The translations under genes were made by a program, and so were the position numbers. 64,000 bases of DNA from Acidobacteriaceae bacterium (lineage in GTDB: Bacteria > Acidobacteriota > Terriglobia > Terriglobales > Acidobacteriaceae): contig DASZBM010000004.1 of assembly GCA_035944135.1 (NCBI GenBank), forward strand, positions 124,001 through 188,000, read 5' to 3'. Positions 42,039 to 51,668 of the stretch are shown piece after piece (position 1 is the first letter of the stretch; each line of letters begins with the position of its first letter). Under the pieces are notes generated by a model. It was given only the letters and a program-made list of their open reading frames with translations, did not search any database and was not told the origin of the DNA.

Positions 42039-42165
42039 AATTTAGGTGTTTTGCAGCCGGTTCTGTCGTGAGGCCGGGCAAATTTTCGATTGACAGCGAC
42101 CGGGGACGGGCTTAGCTTTCTATCGCTCGGCAAGTAGTCAAATCCAAATTGATAGCGGGTGCGCT

Positions 42166-43269
42166 ATGCGATTGCTCTGCGTCCGTTCTTCTGCCGATCG
42201 TTCGATCGATCCCCCAACCCTGAAATCTCAACGCAGCCGACACTTGCGGAGGATGTTCTCCGTGCTGCTGGTGCTTGTCGCTGCAGTTGCGGCGCAGGCG
42301 CAGAACTACACGAAGATTGTTGTGTTTGGAGACTCGCTCTCGGACACGGGCAATGACTTTGTTTTGTTCACCGATATAGGGTTTCCGTTTCCGGCACCGT
42401 ATGTGCTTCCGCCGCCGTATGGGTACGCGCTGAATTACACGCTGACGCTTTTCACCGACGGCTCGGATACGACACCGCGAGCAATGAACTATTTCGGCGT
42501 GTGGATTCAGCAGATGGCGGCAGCGCTGCCGGCGCATCCTGCGGTGACGGCGTCGTTATGGGGCGGAACGAATTACGCGTATGGGTACTCGAATACCTTC
42601 AGCGGCCAATCCGAGCTAAATATTCCGGACACGCCGTACACGGTGTATGTCGATAATGTTGGTCAGCAGATCGACGACTATCTGGCGACGCATCCGAAGA
42701 TCGATAACCACACGTTGTTTGTGGTGTGGGGCGGAGCGAACAATCTGACGGAGGCGGTGGGCGCGTCGGACGCGGCGGGGCAGATCGTGGATGGGGCAAT
42801 CACGCAGGTCGGCAACATTCAGCGGCTGATTCACGCGGGTGCAACGCAGTTCCTGATTCCAAATCTACCGGACCTTGGATCTATACCGCGGTTCAACATG
42901 TCGCCAACGGACTCGGCTGCGTTCCATGACGCGTCGGTGTTGTACAACACGACGCTCGACGCCGGTGAGACACTGCTGCCGATCTTCAATTTCACGCGGC
43001 ATCTGTCGATACACAAGCTTGACGTGTACTCGCTGCTGAAGGAAGTTATCGCTTCACCAACGAGCTACGGACTGCTGAATGTGACGGATTCTTCGCAAGG
43101 TACGCCGGTTGATCCGGATACGTACCTTTTCTGGGATGATCTGCATCCGACCACGCACGGGCACAACCTGCTGGGCCAGGCAGCGCTGGAGACGATCGAA
43201 CCACGGGGGTGCCTGGTGCTGGTGGCGCCGGGTGAGTATGTGGGTTCACCGGCGCCAGGGTGCAGGTAG
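42166..43269 (+). CDS. Exported SGNH/GDSL esterase
   Basis: The GDSL block is VVFGDSLSDTGNDF, the second block has VWGGANNLTEAVG, and the last block is FWDDLHPTTHGHNLLG with the catalytic Asp and His. This matches phospholipase/lecithinase-type GDSL lipases (thermolabile hemolysin class). A signal peptide (FSVLLVLVAAVAAQAQ) is present; starting at ATG 42166 gives a 30-residue n-region, so TTG 42244 or ATG 42253 is more likely the true start. It should act outside the cytoplasm on esters. Confidence 0.87.
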   Translation: MRLLCVRSSADRSIDPPTLKSQRSRHLRRMFSVLLVLVAAVAAQAQNYTKIVVFGDSLSDTGNDFVLFTDIGFPFPAPYVLPPPYGYALNYTLTLFTDGSDTTPRAMNYFGVWIQQMAAALPAHPAVTASLWGGTNYAYGYSNTFSGQSELNIPDTPYTVYVDNVGQQIDDYLATHPKIDNHTLFVVWGGANNLTEAVGASDAAGQIVDGAITQVGNIQRLIHAGATQFLIPNLPDLGSIPRFNMSPTDSAAFHDASVLYNTTLDAGETLLPIFNFTRHLSIHKLDVYSLLKEVIASPTSYGLLNVTDSSQGTPVDPDTYLFWDDLHPTTHGHNLLGQAALETIEPRGCLVLVAPGEYVGSPAPGCR

Positions 43270-43284
43270 GTTCCAGGTTCTAAC
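43266..43284. repeat. Heptamer-type run after the GDSL gene
   Basis: GGTAGGTTCCAGGTTCTAA is made of AGGTTCC/AGGTTCT 7-mers, as at 51606. Confidence 0.35.
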
Positions 43285-43315
43285 GATTGGCTGATGGTCG
43301 TGTAGAACGATGTAG

Positions 43316-44932
43316 ATGGGATTAGTTCGTCGTGTGTGGTCGAGTCCGGTGGCGCTGCTGGTGGTTGCGGTAGCGCTGCTGACGACGATCATTCAGTCCG
43401 GCGAGTTGGGCACGGCGGACACGACGCGGCGGCTGCAGGTGACGCATTCCCTGTGGACGCCTCAGCCGCAGGTGCCGCAGGCAGATTATCCGGAGTTTGG
43501 CATACCGGGACGCGGCGGCCGGCTGTACGCGTGGTACGGGATTGGGCAGTCGCTGCTGATGCTGCCCGCGGATGTGGTGGGCACGGCGGCTGCAGATGCA
43601 CCGTGGTGGCGCGGGTATCAGGAGAGCGGAGCGACGCCGCGGATTCGCGCAATCGTGGTGAGCGCGAGCACGAATGTGCTGTTGAATGTGCTGACCGCGC
43701 TGGTGGCGCTGCGGTTTCTTGGGCTGCTGGAATTTTCGCGTGCGCAGTCGTTTGCGGGAACGCTGGCGCTGATTGTCGCGACGACTCATCTGCATTATGC
43801 GCAAAACATGCAGGAGAACAACTACATCTTTCTGCTGACGCTGACAGGGATGTGGCTGCAGTTGCGCTGGGCGGACACAAGCGAGCGCAGGTGGTTGTGG
43901 TGGGGCGCGGGTGCGCTGGGACTCAATCTGCTGACGCGGTTGACGACGGCGCTGGATGTGATCGGGGTGGCGCTCTTTCTGCTGCTACTGGGCGTGTTCG
44001 CGCGGCGCGACGGATCGCCGCGCGCGGAGCTGCTGAGCGCCAGAAGAGTGAAGGAATATCTGCACACAGTGCTGCCGGTGTATGCGGCGTTTTTGTTTCT
44101 CGACCGGCTGTATCAGTTTGTGCGGTTCGGATCATGGACGAGCACGTACATGCGGCTGCAGTCGAACGAACAGATCAAACATGAGCCAACCCTGCCGAAG
44201 AACTTTCCGTTCAGTGGGCATTGGTTTCAGGGAGGAGTTCACTCGGGTCTGCTGGGACCTCTGTTTGAGCCCGAGAAGTCGATCTTTGTTTTCGATCCGC
44301 TGTTCGGGATGGCGCTGCTGCTGACAGCGCTGTTGTGGCGTCGGATGACGCCGGTTCTGCGTGCGTATGCGGTTGCAACTCTGGTGCTTTTAGCCGCATA
44401 CATGGTGCTGTATGCGCGGTACTTTGCGTGGGCGGGAGACTTTGCCTGGGGCGACCGGTATATCTCGAGCGTGGTGGAGATGTTCGCGATGCTGGCGGTG
44501 CCGCTGCTGATGCGGTACCGGCATGAGCTGGGACGCGGGGTGCGGGCGGTTGGATGGTGTGTTGTTGCAGCGAGCGTCGTGATTCAGGCGGCATCACTGG
44601 CGTTCTGGTTGCCGGTTGAGATTTATCAGATTGATGCGATGCACCACGATGCTTGGACGGTAGCGCTGCGGTTTCGCAATATCTGGACGCTAATGTCGGG
44701 CAGGCCGATGCTGGCGGGAGTCGATGTACCGGGAGCGCTGGGCGATTCCTTCGATGAGCTGCATATGCGAGTGTGGAACTTCATGCCCGCGCTAATGCGG
44801 CATGTGGGCGTGGCTCCGCTGTGGGTGGTGCGGCTGCTGGATGCGGTCTGGGTAGCCATGGCGGTGGCGCTGGTGTGCGTGGTCGTGAGACTGTGGCGCA
44901 CGTTGAGCGTACCGGCTCCGCAAGCTGGATAA
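43316..44932 (+). CDS. Polytopic membrane protein, GT-C glycosyltransferase-like
   Basis: This 538-aa protein has about 11-12 hydrophobic segments. The architecture of a first TM segment, a periplasmic loop with acidic residues (GELGTADTTRRLQVTHSLW; PQADYPEFGIPGRGG) and many further TMs resembles GT-C enzymes that use polyprenyl-phosphate sugars, but I see no decisive motif. Sugar transfer in the periplasm is a guess. It stands alone, convergent with the GH79 gene eight bases away. Confidence 0.62.
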   Translation: MGLVRRVWSSPVALLVVAVALLTTIIQSGELGTADTTRRLQVTHSLWTPQPQVPQADYPEFGIPGRGGRLYAWYGIGQSLLMLPADVVGTAAADAPWWRGYQESGATPRIRAIVVSASTNVLLNVLTALVALRFLGLLEFSRAQSFAGTLALIVATTHLHYAQNMQENNYIFLLTLTGMWLQLRWADTSERRWLWWGAGALGLNLLTRLTTALDVIGVALFLLLLGVFARRDGSPRAELLSARRVKEYLHTVLPVYAAFLFLDRLYQFVRFGSWTSTYMRLQSNEQIKHEPTLPKNFPFSGHWFQGGVHSGLLGPLFEPEKSIFVFDPLFGMALLLTALLWRRMTPVLRAYAVATLVLLAAYMVLYARYFAWAGDFAWGDRYISSVVEMFAMLAVPLLMRYRHELGRGVRAVGWCVVAASVVIQAASLAFWLPVEIYQIDAMHHDAWTVALRFRNIWTLMSGRPMLAGVDVPGALGDSFDELHMRVWNFMPALMRHVGVAPLWVVRLLDAVWVAMAVALVCVVVRLWRTLSVPAPQAG

Positions 44933-44940
44933 AGCGGGAC

Positions 44941-46530
44941 TTACTGGCAGGCGCTGTTGCGGGCTTTGGGGAAGGCGATAAACGTGATCGTCGCCGGTGC
45001 AAACTGTTCAACTCCGCCGGATGCGGCGACAGGTTTGAGGTCGGGGAGTGCATCGTTCGCGCCAAGCGCGAGGGGTGTGCTGTTGAGCAGCAGGCTCTGG
45101 CCTTCGAGGTGCGGTGCGGAGAGCGTGTAGCGCTCGCCACCGGCGGGAAGCTTGAGGGTGTGCGCGGCTTCGCGATCGTTCTGGATGACCAGCAGCGTAA
45201 CTCCGCCGGGCTGATTCACCATGCAATGCGCATAGACGTGCAGGCCATGCTGCAGCGGAACGCCGGAGTCGAGGACAGTGGCGCCCATCAGCCTGTGCCA
45301 GAGCAGGGCTGCCCAGTAGTTGGGCCGAGGAGCGTAGGTGTTCTCATCGAGAAAGCCATAGTCGCTGGCAGCGAGCGTGTTGTGCATATGGGCCTTCACG
45401 CCTCCCTTGGCGAGCCGTCCGAGCTGATCGAGGTAGCGGAAGGTATCGAGAAAGGTTGAGGCCCAGGGGTCGCCTCCGCAGGCGGTTTCGGCGGTTTCTG
45501 TGATCCAGAGCGGCTTGCCCGGAGAGAAGCTGTCGCGCTGCTGACGATAGAAGTTGAGGATGTCATCGGTGCGGGCGAGCCACTCTTCCGAGAGAGCGAT
45601 CTCGCGGGAGCTGTGCGGCGCCGCATCCATGCTGGCGCAGCGCTGTGAGACGCCGGAGTACGCGTGATACGAAAAGACGTCGATCTCGTCCGGGGTCATG
45701 GCGGCGAGGAGCTTCGGGGTAGCGAGGAAGCCGGGCATCTTGGAGCCTAGGTCGCCGGCGGGGACAGCGGATTCGCCGACTGAGCCAGGACCGGCAAGAA
45801 GTGTGCCCGGCGCGTGCTCGCGCATGAAGGCGGTGAAGACGTGGACGTCGCGGCCATACTGCGCGGCGTCGTAGTCTTTGGGCGCGCCGCCCATCATGGC
45901 AAAAGTAGGTTCGTTCATATACTCGGCGGCGGCGATGTGGCCGCCGAGTGAGTTGGTCAGGTCGAGGAAGCGTTGCGCCTGTGTGGTGGTCCAGAGACCG
46001 TTCGCGTCGCGCGTGCCAACGCTGGTGGCGAAGGAGGTGACCAACTCTGCGTCGACGGCGTGTGCGAAGTCGATGACTCCCTTCCACTGTTCGCGCGTGA
46101 GGATGCCGTTGAATCCGGCGGGTGGCGTTGTGATGGACTCGCCCTCGGCAGGCAGGTAAGTGCTGTTGGCCCAGGTGCCGCTGACGCGGATGTAGGAAGG
46201 CCCGAGGGCAGCGGCGAGCTTGCGCAGCCGCGGGTTGGAAAGATCTTTCGCTGGGCGATAGGCGAAGAGATCAGGATTCATGCCCGCGGAAGCGGATCCT
46301 GCAGGGGCCGGAGCCTTCGGTGCAGTCGAGGCGGCGCTGTAGGGCTTCCAGAAGCGACCGCCGGTGATCTCCAGCATTTCGATGTTGTAGGACTGGAAGC
46401 GTTGGTCGACGGTTGTGAGTTTGGCCAGACTCGATGGTGAGACGGAGGCCGCGCTCTGCTGGGCTTTGATGGGCGATAGTGCGATGAGGGCCAGAGATGT
46501 CAGGGTGCTGAGGGAGAGCTTGGTAAGCAT
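44941..46530 (-). CDS. Exported GH79-like glycoside hydrolase
   Basis: The 529-aa protein begins at ATG 46530 behind GAGAGG and has a signal peptide (LTKLSLSTLTSLALIALSPIKAQ). A TIM barrel contains AAEYMNEPTF (acid/base E207) and KPLWITETAETACGG (likely nucleophile E345), the clan GH-A layout of GH79 (heparanase/beta-glucuronidase type). A C-terminal beta-sandwich begins about residue 430 (GVTLLVIQNDREAAHTLKLP). It likely removes glucuronic acid or 4-O-methyl-glucuronic acid from polysaccharides; substrate not proven. Confidence 0.83.
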   Translation of the reverse strand: MLTKLSLSTLTSLALIALSPIKAQQSAASVSPSSLAKLTTVDQRFQSYNIEMLEITGGRFWKPYSAASTAPKAPAPAGSASAGMNPDLFAYRPAKDLSNPRLRKLAAALGPSYIRVSGTWANSTYLPAEGESITTPPAGFNGILTREQWKGVIDFAHAVDAELVTSFATSVGTRDANGLWTTTQAQRFLDLTNSLGGHIAAAEYMNEPTFAMMGGAPKDYDAAQYGRDVHVFTAFMREHAPGTLLAGPGSVGESAVPAGDLGSKMPGFLATPKLLAAMTPDEIDVFSYHAYSGVSQRCASMDAAPHSSREIALSEEWLARTDDILNFYRQQRDSFSPGKPLWITETAETACGGDPWASTFLDTFRYLDQLGRLAKGGVKAHMHNTLAASDYGFLDENTYAPRPNYWAALLWHRLMGATVLDSGVPLQHGLHVYAHCMVNQPGGVTLLVIQNDREAAHTLKLPAGGERYTLSAPHLEGQSLLLNSTPLALGANDALPDLKPVAASGGVEQFAPATITFIAFPKARNSACQ

Positions 46531-46606
46531 TGGCCTCTCTTCGCGCGCGGTTGCGCCAGACGCGCGATTATAGCGCTCAGAGAGTGACCGTTTGGAACGG
46601 AGCTGG

Positions 46607-47395
46607 TTAGTGGCCGGACGAAGAAGGCCACTCCGGGCTGGTGAGCACGGCTGTCCAGATGGGACCTTTATCATAGAGCGCGCCGACCATTTTGAGGAAG
46701 GTCGGGACCTCGCCGTTCATGGCCCAGATCTGGATGTCGGAGGGCTGCTTGCCGATGACGGGCGCGATCACGCCGGCGATGCCGCCGATTTCGATGTGGA
46801 TGTTGAAGCGGTTCGCGGTGCGGGGTCCGCCACCGATGCGGAATGTGTCGCGACCATCGGGTTTGATAGAGAGCTTGACGACGCGGGGCTTCGGCGTGCC
46901 GGAGATATACGAGACCTTCATCTCCGCCGCCTGTGGGGGGAAGTTTTCGATCACCAGCGCGAGCAATCCGTTGGCGAGGTCGGGAGGAAGGTCCATATGG
47001 TCGGTGTGGACCTCGTGCTTGCCGTCCTTGTCCTCGTGCCAGGTCACCTCGCCGCTCGAGACGTTGAAGGCGATGTCGATGGGTTGCGGGAAGGACGGGC
47101 CTCTCTGGATGTGGTGATCGCTAATCAATTGGATAACCTTCTCCCGGCGGAAGACGGTGATCTCGTCGTCGATGGAGCCATCGCGAAAGTGAAAGACCAG
47201 GCGGGAGTGGACTACGTGTCCATTGACGAGGTTGATCTCATCCCCAACGGCGATGACCTTGCCTTCGGCGGACTTAAGGAGAAGAAAAGCGTGACTGGAG
47301 CCTTGCTTGTGTCTCGCCTGGATGGGCTCGGCGGCGGCGTGACGGCACGCAGTGAGGCAGAGGGCAAAGACGAACGCCCACTGAGAGAAAAACAT
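46607..47395 (-). CDS. Exported protein of unknown function
   Basis: The 262-aa protein has a signal (FFSQWAFVFALCLTACRHAAAE; the Cys is a possible but poor lipobox). The body has alternating beta-like strands (GKVIAVGDEINLVNGHVVHSRLVFHFRDGS, FPQPIDIAFNVSSGEVTWHE) and ends with MNGEVPTFLKMVGALYDKGPIW, which is seen in other acidobacterial hypothetical proteins. No catalytic motif is clear. ATG 47395 is used; a start at 47443 is possible. Function not assigned. Confidence 0.72.
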   Translation of the reverse strand: MFFSQWAFVFALCLTACRHAAAEPIQARHKQGSSHAFLLLKSAEGKVIAVGDEINLVNGHVVHSRLVFHFRDGSIDDEITVFRREKVIQLISDHHIQRGPSFPQPIDIAFNVSSGEVTWHEDKDGKHEVHTDHMDLPPDLANGLLALVIENFPPQAAEMKVSYISGTPKPRVVKLSIKPDGRDTFRIGGGPRTANRFNIHIEIGGIAGVIAPVIGKQPSDIQIWAMNGEVPTFLKMVGALYDKGPIWTAVLTSPEWPSSSGH

Positions 47396-47556
47396 GAAGC
47401 TGAACCGTATGCGAATGTCTGTTCCCGCGTGACGACGACCCACCGACGAAGCTCCCTAAACTGCCCTAAGACAGATGCTGTTGATCGTAAGCAGGATGCG
47501 TCCAGGAGTGCGACGGAGGGGCGTATTGCCTGAAGGCTCTACAATCGAGAGAGGAT

Positions 47557-48489
47557 ATGGCTCCGCTGATTCAAGCCGATGAGTTGGTGCAGATTGATCT
47601 CTCGCCGCGCAAGCCGGCGCCGAAGCCCGAGTGGCTGAAGGCGCGGGCGCCGATGGGCGAGACCTTTCACTCGCTCAAGAAGCTGGCGCGGGATCTGAAC
47701 CTGCACACAGTCTGCGAAAGCGCGCACTGCCCCAACATTGGTGAGTGCTGGAACCACAAGACCGCAACGTTCATGATGCTGGGCAACTTGTGCACGCGGC
47801 GGTGCGGCTTCTGCGCGGTTCCGAAGGGCAGGCCTGAGCCGATCGATCACTCGGAGCCCGAGCGTGTGGCGTATGCGGTGGCGTCGCTGGGGTTGAAGCA
47901 TGCGGTGATCACCAGCGTGAACCGCGACGATGACAACCTGGGTGCGGCGCTGGCGTTTGTGAATGTGATCAAAGAGATTCGGCGGCAGGCTCCGGGGTGC
48001 CAGGTCGAGGTGCTGACGCCGGACTTTCAGGGTGTCGATGAGGCCCGCCGGATGGTGGTGGACGCGCGGCCGGAGATCCTGAACCACAATATCGAGACGG
48101 TGCCGCGGTTGTATCGCGTGGCGAAGTCAGGCGGGCGGTATGAGCGGTCGCTGCGGTTCCTGGAGGCGGCCAAGACCGAATCCAGCGCACACGGAGACGG
48201 CCCGATCTTGACCAAGACGGGCATCATCGTCGGCATGGGCGAGGAGATGCACGAGTTGCTGAGCGTCTTCCGCGACCTCGCGGACCGCAAGGTGGACATT
48301 CTGACGATCGGCCAGTATCTGAGGCCCAGCCGCGACCATCTGCCGATGGCGCGGTTCTACACCCCGGATGAGTTCGCTTTCCTAAAGCATGAGGCGCTGG
48401 GGATGGGCTTCCGGCACGTGGAATCGGGACCGCTGGTGCGTTCCAGCTACCACGCGCACGAGCAGGCGCAGTCCACCGGCCTGGCGTAA
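47557..48489 (+). CDS. lipA: Lipoyl synthase
   Basis: A radical-SAM enzyme that inserts two sulfurs into octanoylated lipoyl domains. The 310-aa protein has the auxiliary cluster CESAHCPNIGEC (C53, C58, C64), the radical-SAM cluster CTRRCGFC (C79, C83, C86), the SAM-binding TSVNRDD, and the C-terminal RSSYHA whose Ser ligates the auxiliary cluster. Length and N-terminus match bacterial LipA. No lipB or lipoyl-dependent dehydrogenase gene lies next to it. Confidence 0.97.
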   Translation: MAPLIQADELVQIDLSPRKPAPKPEWLKARAPMGETFHSLKKLARDLNLHTVCESAHCPNIGECWNHKTATFMMLGNLCTRRCGFCAVPKGRPEPIDHSEPERVAYAVASLGLKHAVITSVNRDDDNLGAALAFVNVIKEIRRQAPGCQVEVLTPDFQGVDEARRMVVDARPEILNHNIETVPRLYRVAKSGGRYERSLRFLEAAKTESSAHGDGPILTKTGIIVGMGEEMHELLSVFRDLADRKVDILTIGQYLRPSRDHLPMARFYTPDEFAFLKHEALGMGFRHVESGPLVRSSYHAHEQAQSTGLA

Positions 48490-48616
48490 TGAGCTTTTCG
48501 AGCTGACCCGCCCGCCGATCCAAAAAATATTTTTGAAAATCGTGGCCCCTTTTGCGAGGCGTTCTCGCTTTATCGAGTGAAGGCGTTAAGAGACGCCGCC
48601 GTTCGAAGGAGACGTC

Positions 48617-49081
48617 ATGCCCATTTTTGTCGCTGCCGGAGTCAGCCTCGCTGTGGTCACGGTGTTCAGCACGATCCTTATTCAGCCCGTGACCAGGGCG
48701 CAGGCCCTGAGTACCCACGTGATGGCAAACATTCCCTTCGCGTTCCAGGTTGGCCCGTATCATCTGCGCCCGGGTGTCTACCGGTTCGAGATGCAGGCGA
48801 GGGGCTTCCTGGCGATCAAGGGGGAAGTGGGCTCGACGGTGGTTCTCGTGATGTCGCCGTGGTCGAACCGGCGATCGCTGAATAGTGCGCTGGTGTTTGA
48901 GCAGCGTGACGACCGGCACATCCTGCGGGAGGTTCGCACCGGAGGCGCGAAGGGATTCTTCTGGTCCGGTGAGACGAAGGCGGCGCCGCGATCCAGGCGT
49001 GGGCTGACGGAATCCAGCCTGAATTCAGTTCCCCGTGAAGAGTCGAAAGTGGAGATCGCGTTGGTGGCTCCGCACAGATAG
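48617..49081 (+). CDS. Exported protein of unknown function
   Basis: The 154-aa protein follows AAGGAGACGTC. A signal segment (IFVAAGVSLAVVTVFSTILI) ends near TRAQA, and the first mature residues, MANIPFAFQVGPYHLRPGVYRFE, follow a pattern (NVPFxFxVGxxxLPAGxYxxx) common to small secreted acidobacterial proteins. A basic C-terminus follows. No function known. Confidence 0.75.
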   Translation: MPIFVAAGVSLAVVTVFSTILIQPVTRAQALSTHVMANIPFAFQVGPYHLRPGVYRFEMQARGFLAIKGEVGSTVVLVMSPWSNRRSLNSALVFEQRDDRHILREVRTGGAKGFFWSGETKAAPRSRRGLTESSLNSVPREESKVEIALVAPHR

Positions 49082-49213
49082 TTATCTTCTGAATCTTCAC
49101 GCGTGGAAGGAGAGCGGGAATCTCTGGGGAGGGGGGTTCCTGCAGCTCCTTTGATCGGTGATGAGAAACAACAAAGCTGGATGTATGCTCATCTCTCGTG
49201 TGAGAGGTGAGCG

Positions 49214-50506
49214 ATGCGTGTTGGCCTGATGACCCGCGAGTATCCGCCCTACGTTTACGGCGGCGCCGGTGTCCATGTGGAGTATCTGTCGCGCGAGATG
49301 GCGAAGAGCATCGAGGTGGAGGTGCACGCCTGGGGTGAGCCACCCGAACCGGACAAAGAGCCGGCGCAGCCTGCCGCCAACGGCTCGTCCGGAAACCTCG
49401 AGGTGTATTTCGAGCAGCCATGGGAGGCGATCACCGACGGAACGACGGCGAAGTTCAAGGGCGCGCTGGAGGCGCTGTCGCTGAACCTGCTGGAGCAGCT
49501 GCACCTGGAGAAGGTCGACGTCGTGCACACGCACACGTGGTACGTGTCGATGGCTGGGTTCCTGGCGAAGAAGCTGTATGGTGTGCCGTTTGTGCTGACG
49601 ACTCATTCGCTGGAGCCGCTGCGTGCGTGGAAGGCGGAGCAACTTGGTGCGGGCTATGCGCTGAGCTCGTGGATGGAGCGCACGGCGATCCTTGATGCGG
49701 ACGCGATTGTGGCGGTCTCGAATGGGACGAAGGCGGATATTCAGCGCGCGTATCCGGATGTCGACGCAAAGAAGATTCACGTGATCTACAACGGCATCGA
49801 TTTGCAGCAGTATCAGTGGACCCCGGACAGAAGCGCGCTGGAGAAGTTTGGCGTCGATCAGACGCGCCCGTATGTGCTGTTTGTCGGCCGGATTACGCGA
49901 CAGAAGGGCGTCACTCACCTCGTAGACGCGATTCAGTATCTGCCGCCCGGGACGCAGGTAGTGCTGTGCGCGGGAGCTCCGGACACGCCGGAGATTGCGG
50001 CGGAGATGCGGGATAAAGTTCAAGCAGCTCTTCGGAAAATCGAAACGAGTGCGCGCGCGGCGGCGGGGAGCGGTGCGAATGCTTCGAAGATTGTGTGGAT
50101 CGAGCAGATGGTGACGAAGCAGGAGGCGATTCAGCTTTACTCGCACTGCGCGGTCTTCTGCTGTCCAAGCGTTTACGAGCCGTTCGGGATCATCAACCTG
50201 GAGGCGATGGCGTGTCGCGCACCGGTGGTGGCATCAGCAACCGGCGGGATCCTGGAGGTGGTGGTCGACGGGCAGACCGGATATCTCGTGCCGTTTGTGG
50301 CTGATCCCGAGACCAGCTTCCCGACCGAGCCGGAGCAGTTCAGCCGCGATCTGGCAACTCGAATCGCTGAGTTACTTGACGATCCGAAGAAGGCCAAAGC
50401 GATGGGCGAGGCGGGGCGCCAGCGCGTGGAGCAGTATTTCTCCTGGACCTCGATTGCCGCGCAAACTATTGAGTTATATCGGACTTTGATCGCTGGGCGG
50501 AGGTAG
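49214..50506 (+). CDS. GT4 glycogen synthase / alpha-maltose-1-phosphate synthase type
   Basis: The 430-aa protein is a GT-B glycosyltransferase. It opens MRVGLMTREYPPYVYGGAGV, has VHTHTWYVSMAG, SWMERTAILDADAIVAVSNG, VLFVGRITRQKGVTHLVDAI, and the donor-site E-x7-E in PSVYEPFGIINLEAM. These fit the actinobacterial-type glycogen synthase group (TIGR02149), now known to include GlgM, which makes maltose-1-phosphate from ADP-glucose and glucose-1-phosphate. Which donor is used here is open. A tal gene follows 111 bp on. Confidence 0.87.
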   Translation: MRVGLMTREYPPYVYGGAGVHVEYLSREMAKSIEVEVHAWGEPPEPDKEPAQPAANGSSGNLEVYFEQPWEAITDGTTAKFKGALEALSLNLLEQLHLEKVDVVHTHTWYVSMAGFLAKKLYGVPFVLTTHSLEPLRAWKAEQLGAGYALSSWMERTAILDADAIVAVSNGTKADIQRAYPDVDAKKIHVIYNGIDLQQYQWTPDRSALEKFGVDQTRPYVLFVGRITRQKGVTHLVDAIQYLPPGTQVVLCAGAPDTPEIAAEMRDKVQAALRKIETSARAAAGSGANASKIVWIEQMVTKQEAIQLYSHCAVFCCPSVYEPFGIINLEAMACRAPVVASATGGILEVVVDGQTGYLVPFVADPETSFPTEPEQFSRDLATRIAELLDDPKKAKAMGEAGRQRVEQYFSWTSIAAQTIELYRTLIAGRR

Positions 50507-50515
50507 ATGCGAGCT

Positions 50516-50538
50516 CCAGCCCGGGCGAGCCGGGCTCG
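50516..50538 (+). terminator. GC hairpin after the GT4 gene
   Basis: AGCCCGG / CCGGGCT is a perfect 7-bp stem with a GCGAG loop, eleven bases past the stop. It lacks a U tract, so termination strength is uncertain. Confidence 0.4.
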
Positions 50539-50617
50539 GGAGAGAGGCATATACTAAAGGTATTGGGCGCGCCGGGGAGACTGTGCAGCGCTACTTTGCT
50601 TTTTACTGGAGTCAGAC

Positions 50618-51604
50618 ATGGCGAACCTTCTCGATCAGCTCAAGTCGATGACCACCGTGGTCTCAGATACCGGCGATATCAACTCGATCAAAGCCTATAA
50701 GCCGACCGATGCGACGACGAATCCTTCGCTGATTGCCGCCGCCGCCGGCATGCCGGAGTACCAGAAGATCGTCGACGACGTGCTGGACGACGCGCGCAAG
50801 AACCTTGGCGACAAGGCGAGCGACGAGGATGTGGCCAAGGCAGCATTCAAAACACTGGCTGTGGCTTTCGGCCGCAAGATTCTGGAGATCGTTCCGGGTC
50901 GCGTCTCGACCGAAGTGGACGCGCGACTGAGCTATGACACGGAGGGCTCGATCGCCGCGGCGCACGACATCATCCAGCAGTATGAGCAGGCGGGCATCAG
51001 CCGCGAGCGCGTGCTGATTAAGTTGGCGTCGACGTGGGAAGGCATTCGTGCGGCAGAGCGCCTGGAGAAGGAAGGCATTCACTGCAACATGACGCTGCTG
51101 TTCGGCCTGCACCAGGCGGTGGCGTGCGCGGAGGCGAAGGTCACGCTGATCTCGCCGTTCGTGGGCCGCATCCTCGACTGGTACAAGAAGAACGAACCGA
51201 GCCGCAACAACGACGGTCCGAACGACCCGGGCGTGCAGTCGGTGACGGAGATCTATCACTACTATAAGAAGTTCGGCTACAAGACCGTGGTGATGGGCGC
51301 GAGCTTCCGCAACTCTGAAGAGATCAAGCAGCTAGCCGGCTGTGACCTGCTGACGATTGCCCCGAAGTTGCTCGAGGAGCTGCAGGACACGGAAGGCGTG
51401 CTGGAGCGCAAGCTGGATCCCGAGTCGTCGAAGAAGGATTCGATCGAAAAGATCAACGTAGACAAGGCCACCTTCGACAAGATGCACGCGGAAAACAAGA
51501 TGGCTAACGACAAGCTGAAGGAAGGCATCGAGGGCTTCTCGAAGGCGCTCGAGGATCTGGAGAAGATGCTGGCGAAGCGCGTGAGCGAGATGGCGAAGGT
51601 GTAA
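50618..51604 (+). CDS. tal: Transaldolase
   Basis: The enzyme moves a dihydroxyacetone unit between sugar phosphates in the pentose-phosphate pathway. The 328-aa protein has the signature [10 protein letters not shown] and the Schiff-base lysine K135 in [43 protein letters not shown] is also typical. The length places it in the E. coli TalB-type subfamily. A strong terminator follows. Confidence 0.96.
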   Translation: MANLLDQLKSMTTVVSDTGDINSIKAYKPTDATTNPSLIAAAAGMPEYQKIVDDVLDDARKNLGDKASDEDVAKAAFKTLAVAFGRKILEIVPGRVSTEVDARLSYDTEGSIAAAHDIIQQYEQAGISRERVLIKLASTWEGIRAAERLEKEGIHCNMTLLFGLHQAVACAEAKVTLISPFVGRILDWYKKNEPSRNNDGPNDPGVQSVTEIYHYYKKFGYKTVVMGASFRNSEEIKQLAGCDLLTIAPKLLEELQDTEGVLERKLDPESSKKDSIEKINVDKATFDKMHAENKMANDKLKEGIEGFSKALEDLEKMLAKRVSEMAKV

Positions 51605-51605
51605 G

Positions 51606-51625
51606 AAGCAGGTTCTAGGTGCTAG
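51606..51625. repeat. Heptamer-type run after tal
   Basis: AGCAGGTTCTAGGTGCTAGA is a GGTTCTA/GGTGCTA pair of 7-mers placed between the tal stop and its terminator. Confidence 0.35.
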
Positions 51626-51654
51626 AAAAGGCCGCTCGAGTGAGCGGCCTTTTT
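51626..51654 (+). terminator. Intrinsic terminator of tal
   Basis: AAAAGGCCGCTC / GAGCGGCCTTTT forms a 12-bp stem around GAGT, ending in a run of Ts. It stands between the convergent tal and glycosyltransferase genes and may serve both strands. Confidence 0.9.
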
Positions 51655-51668
51655 GCTTGCAGAAATAC

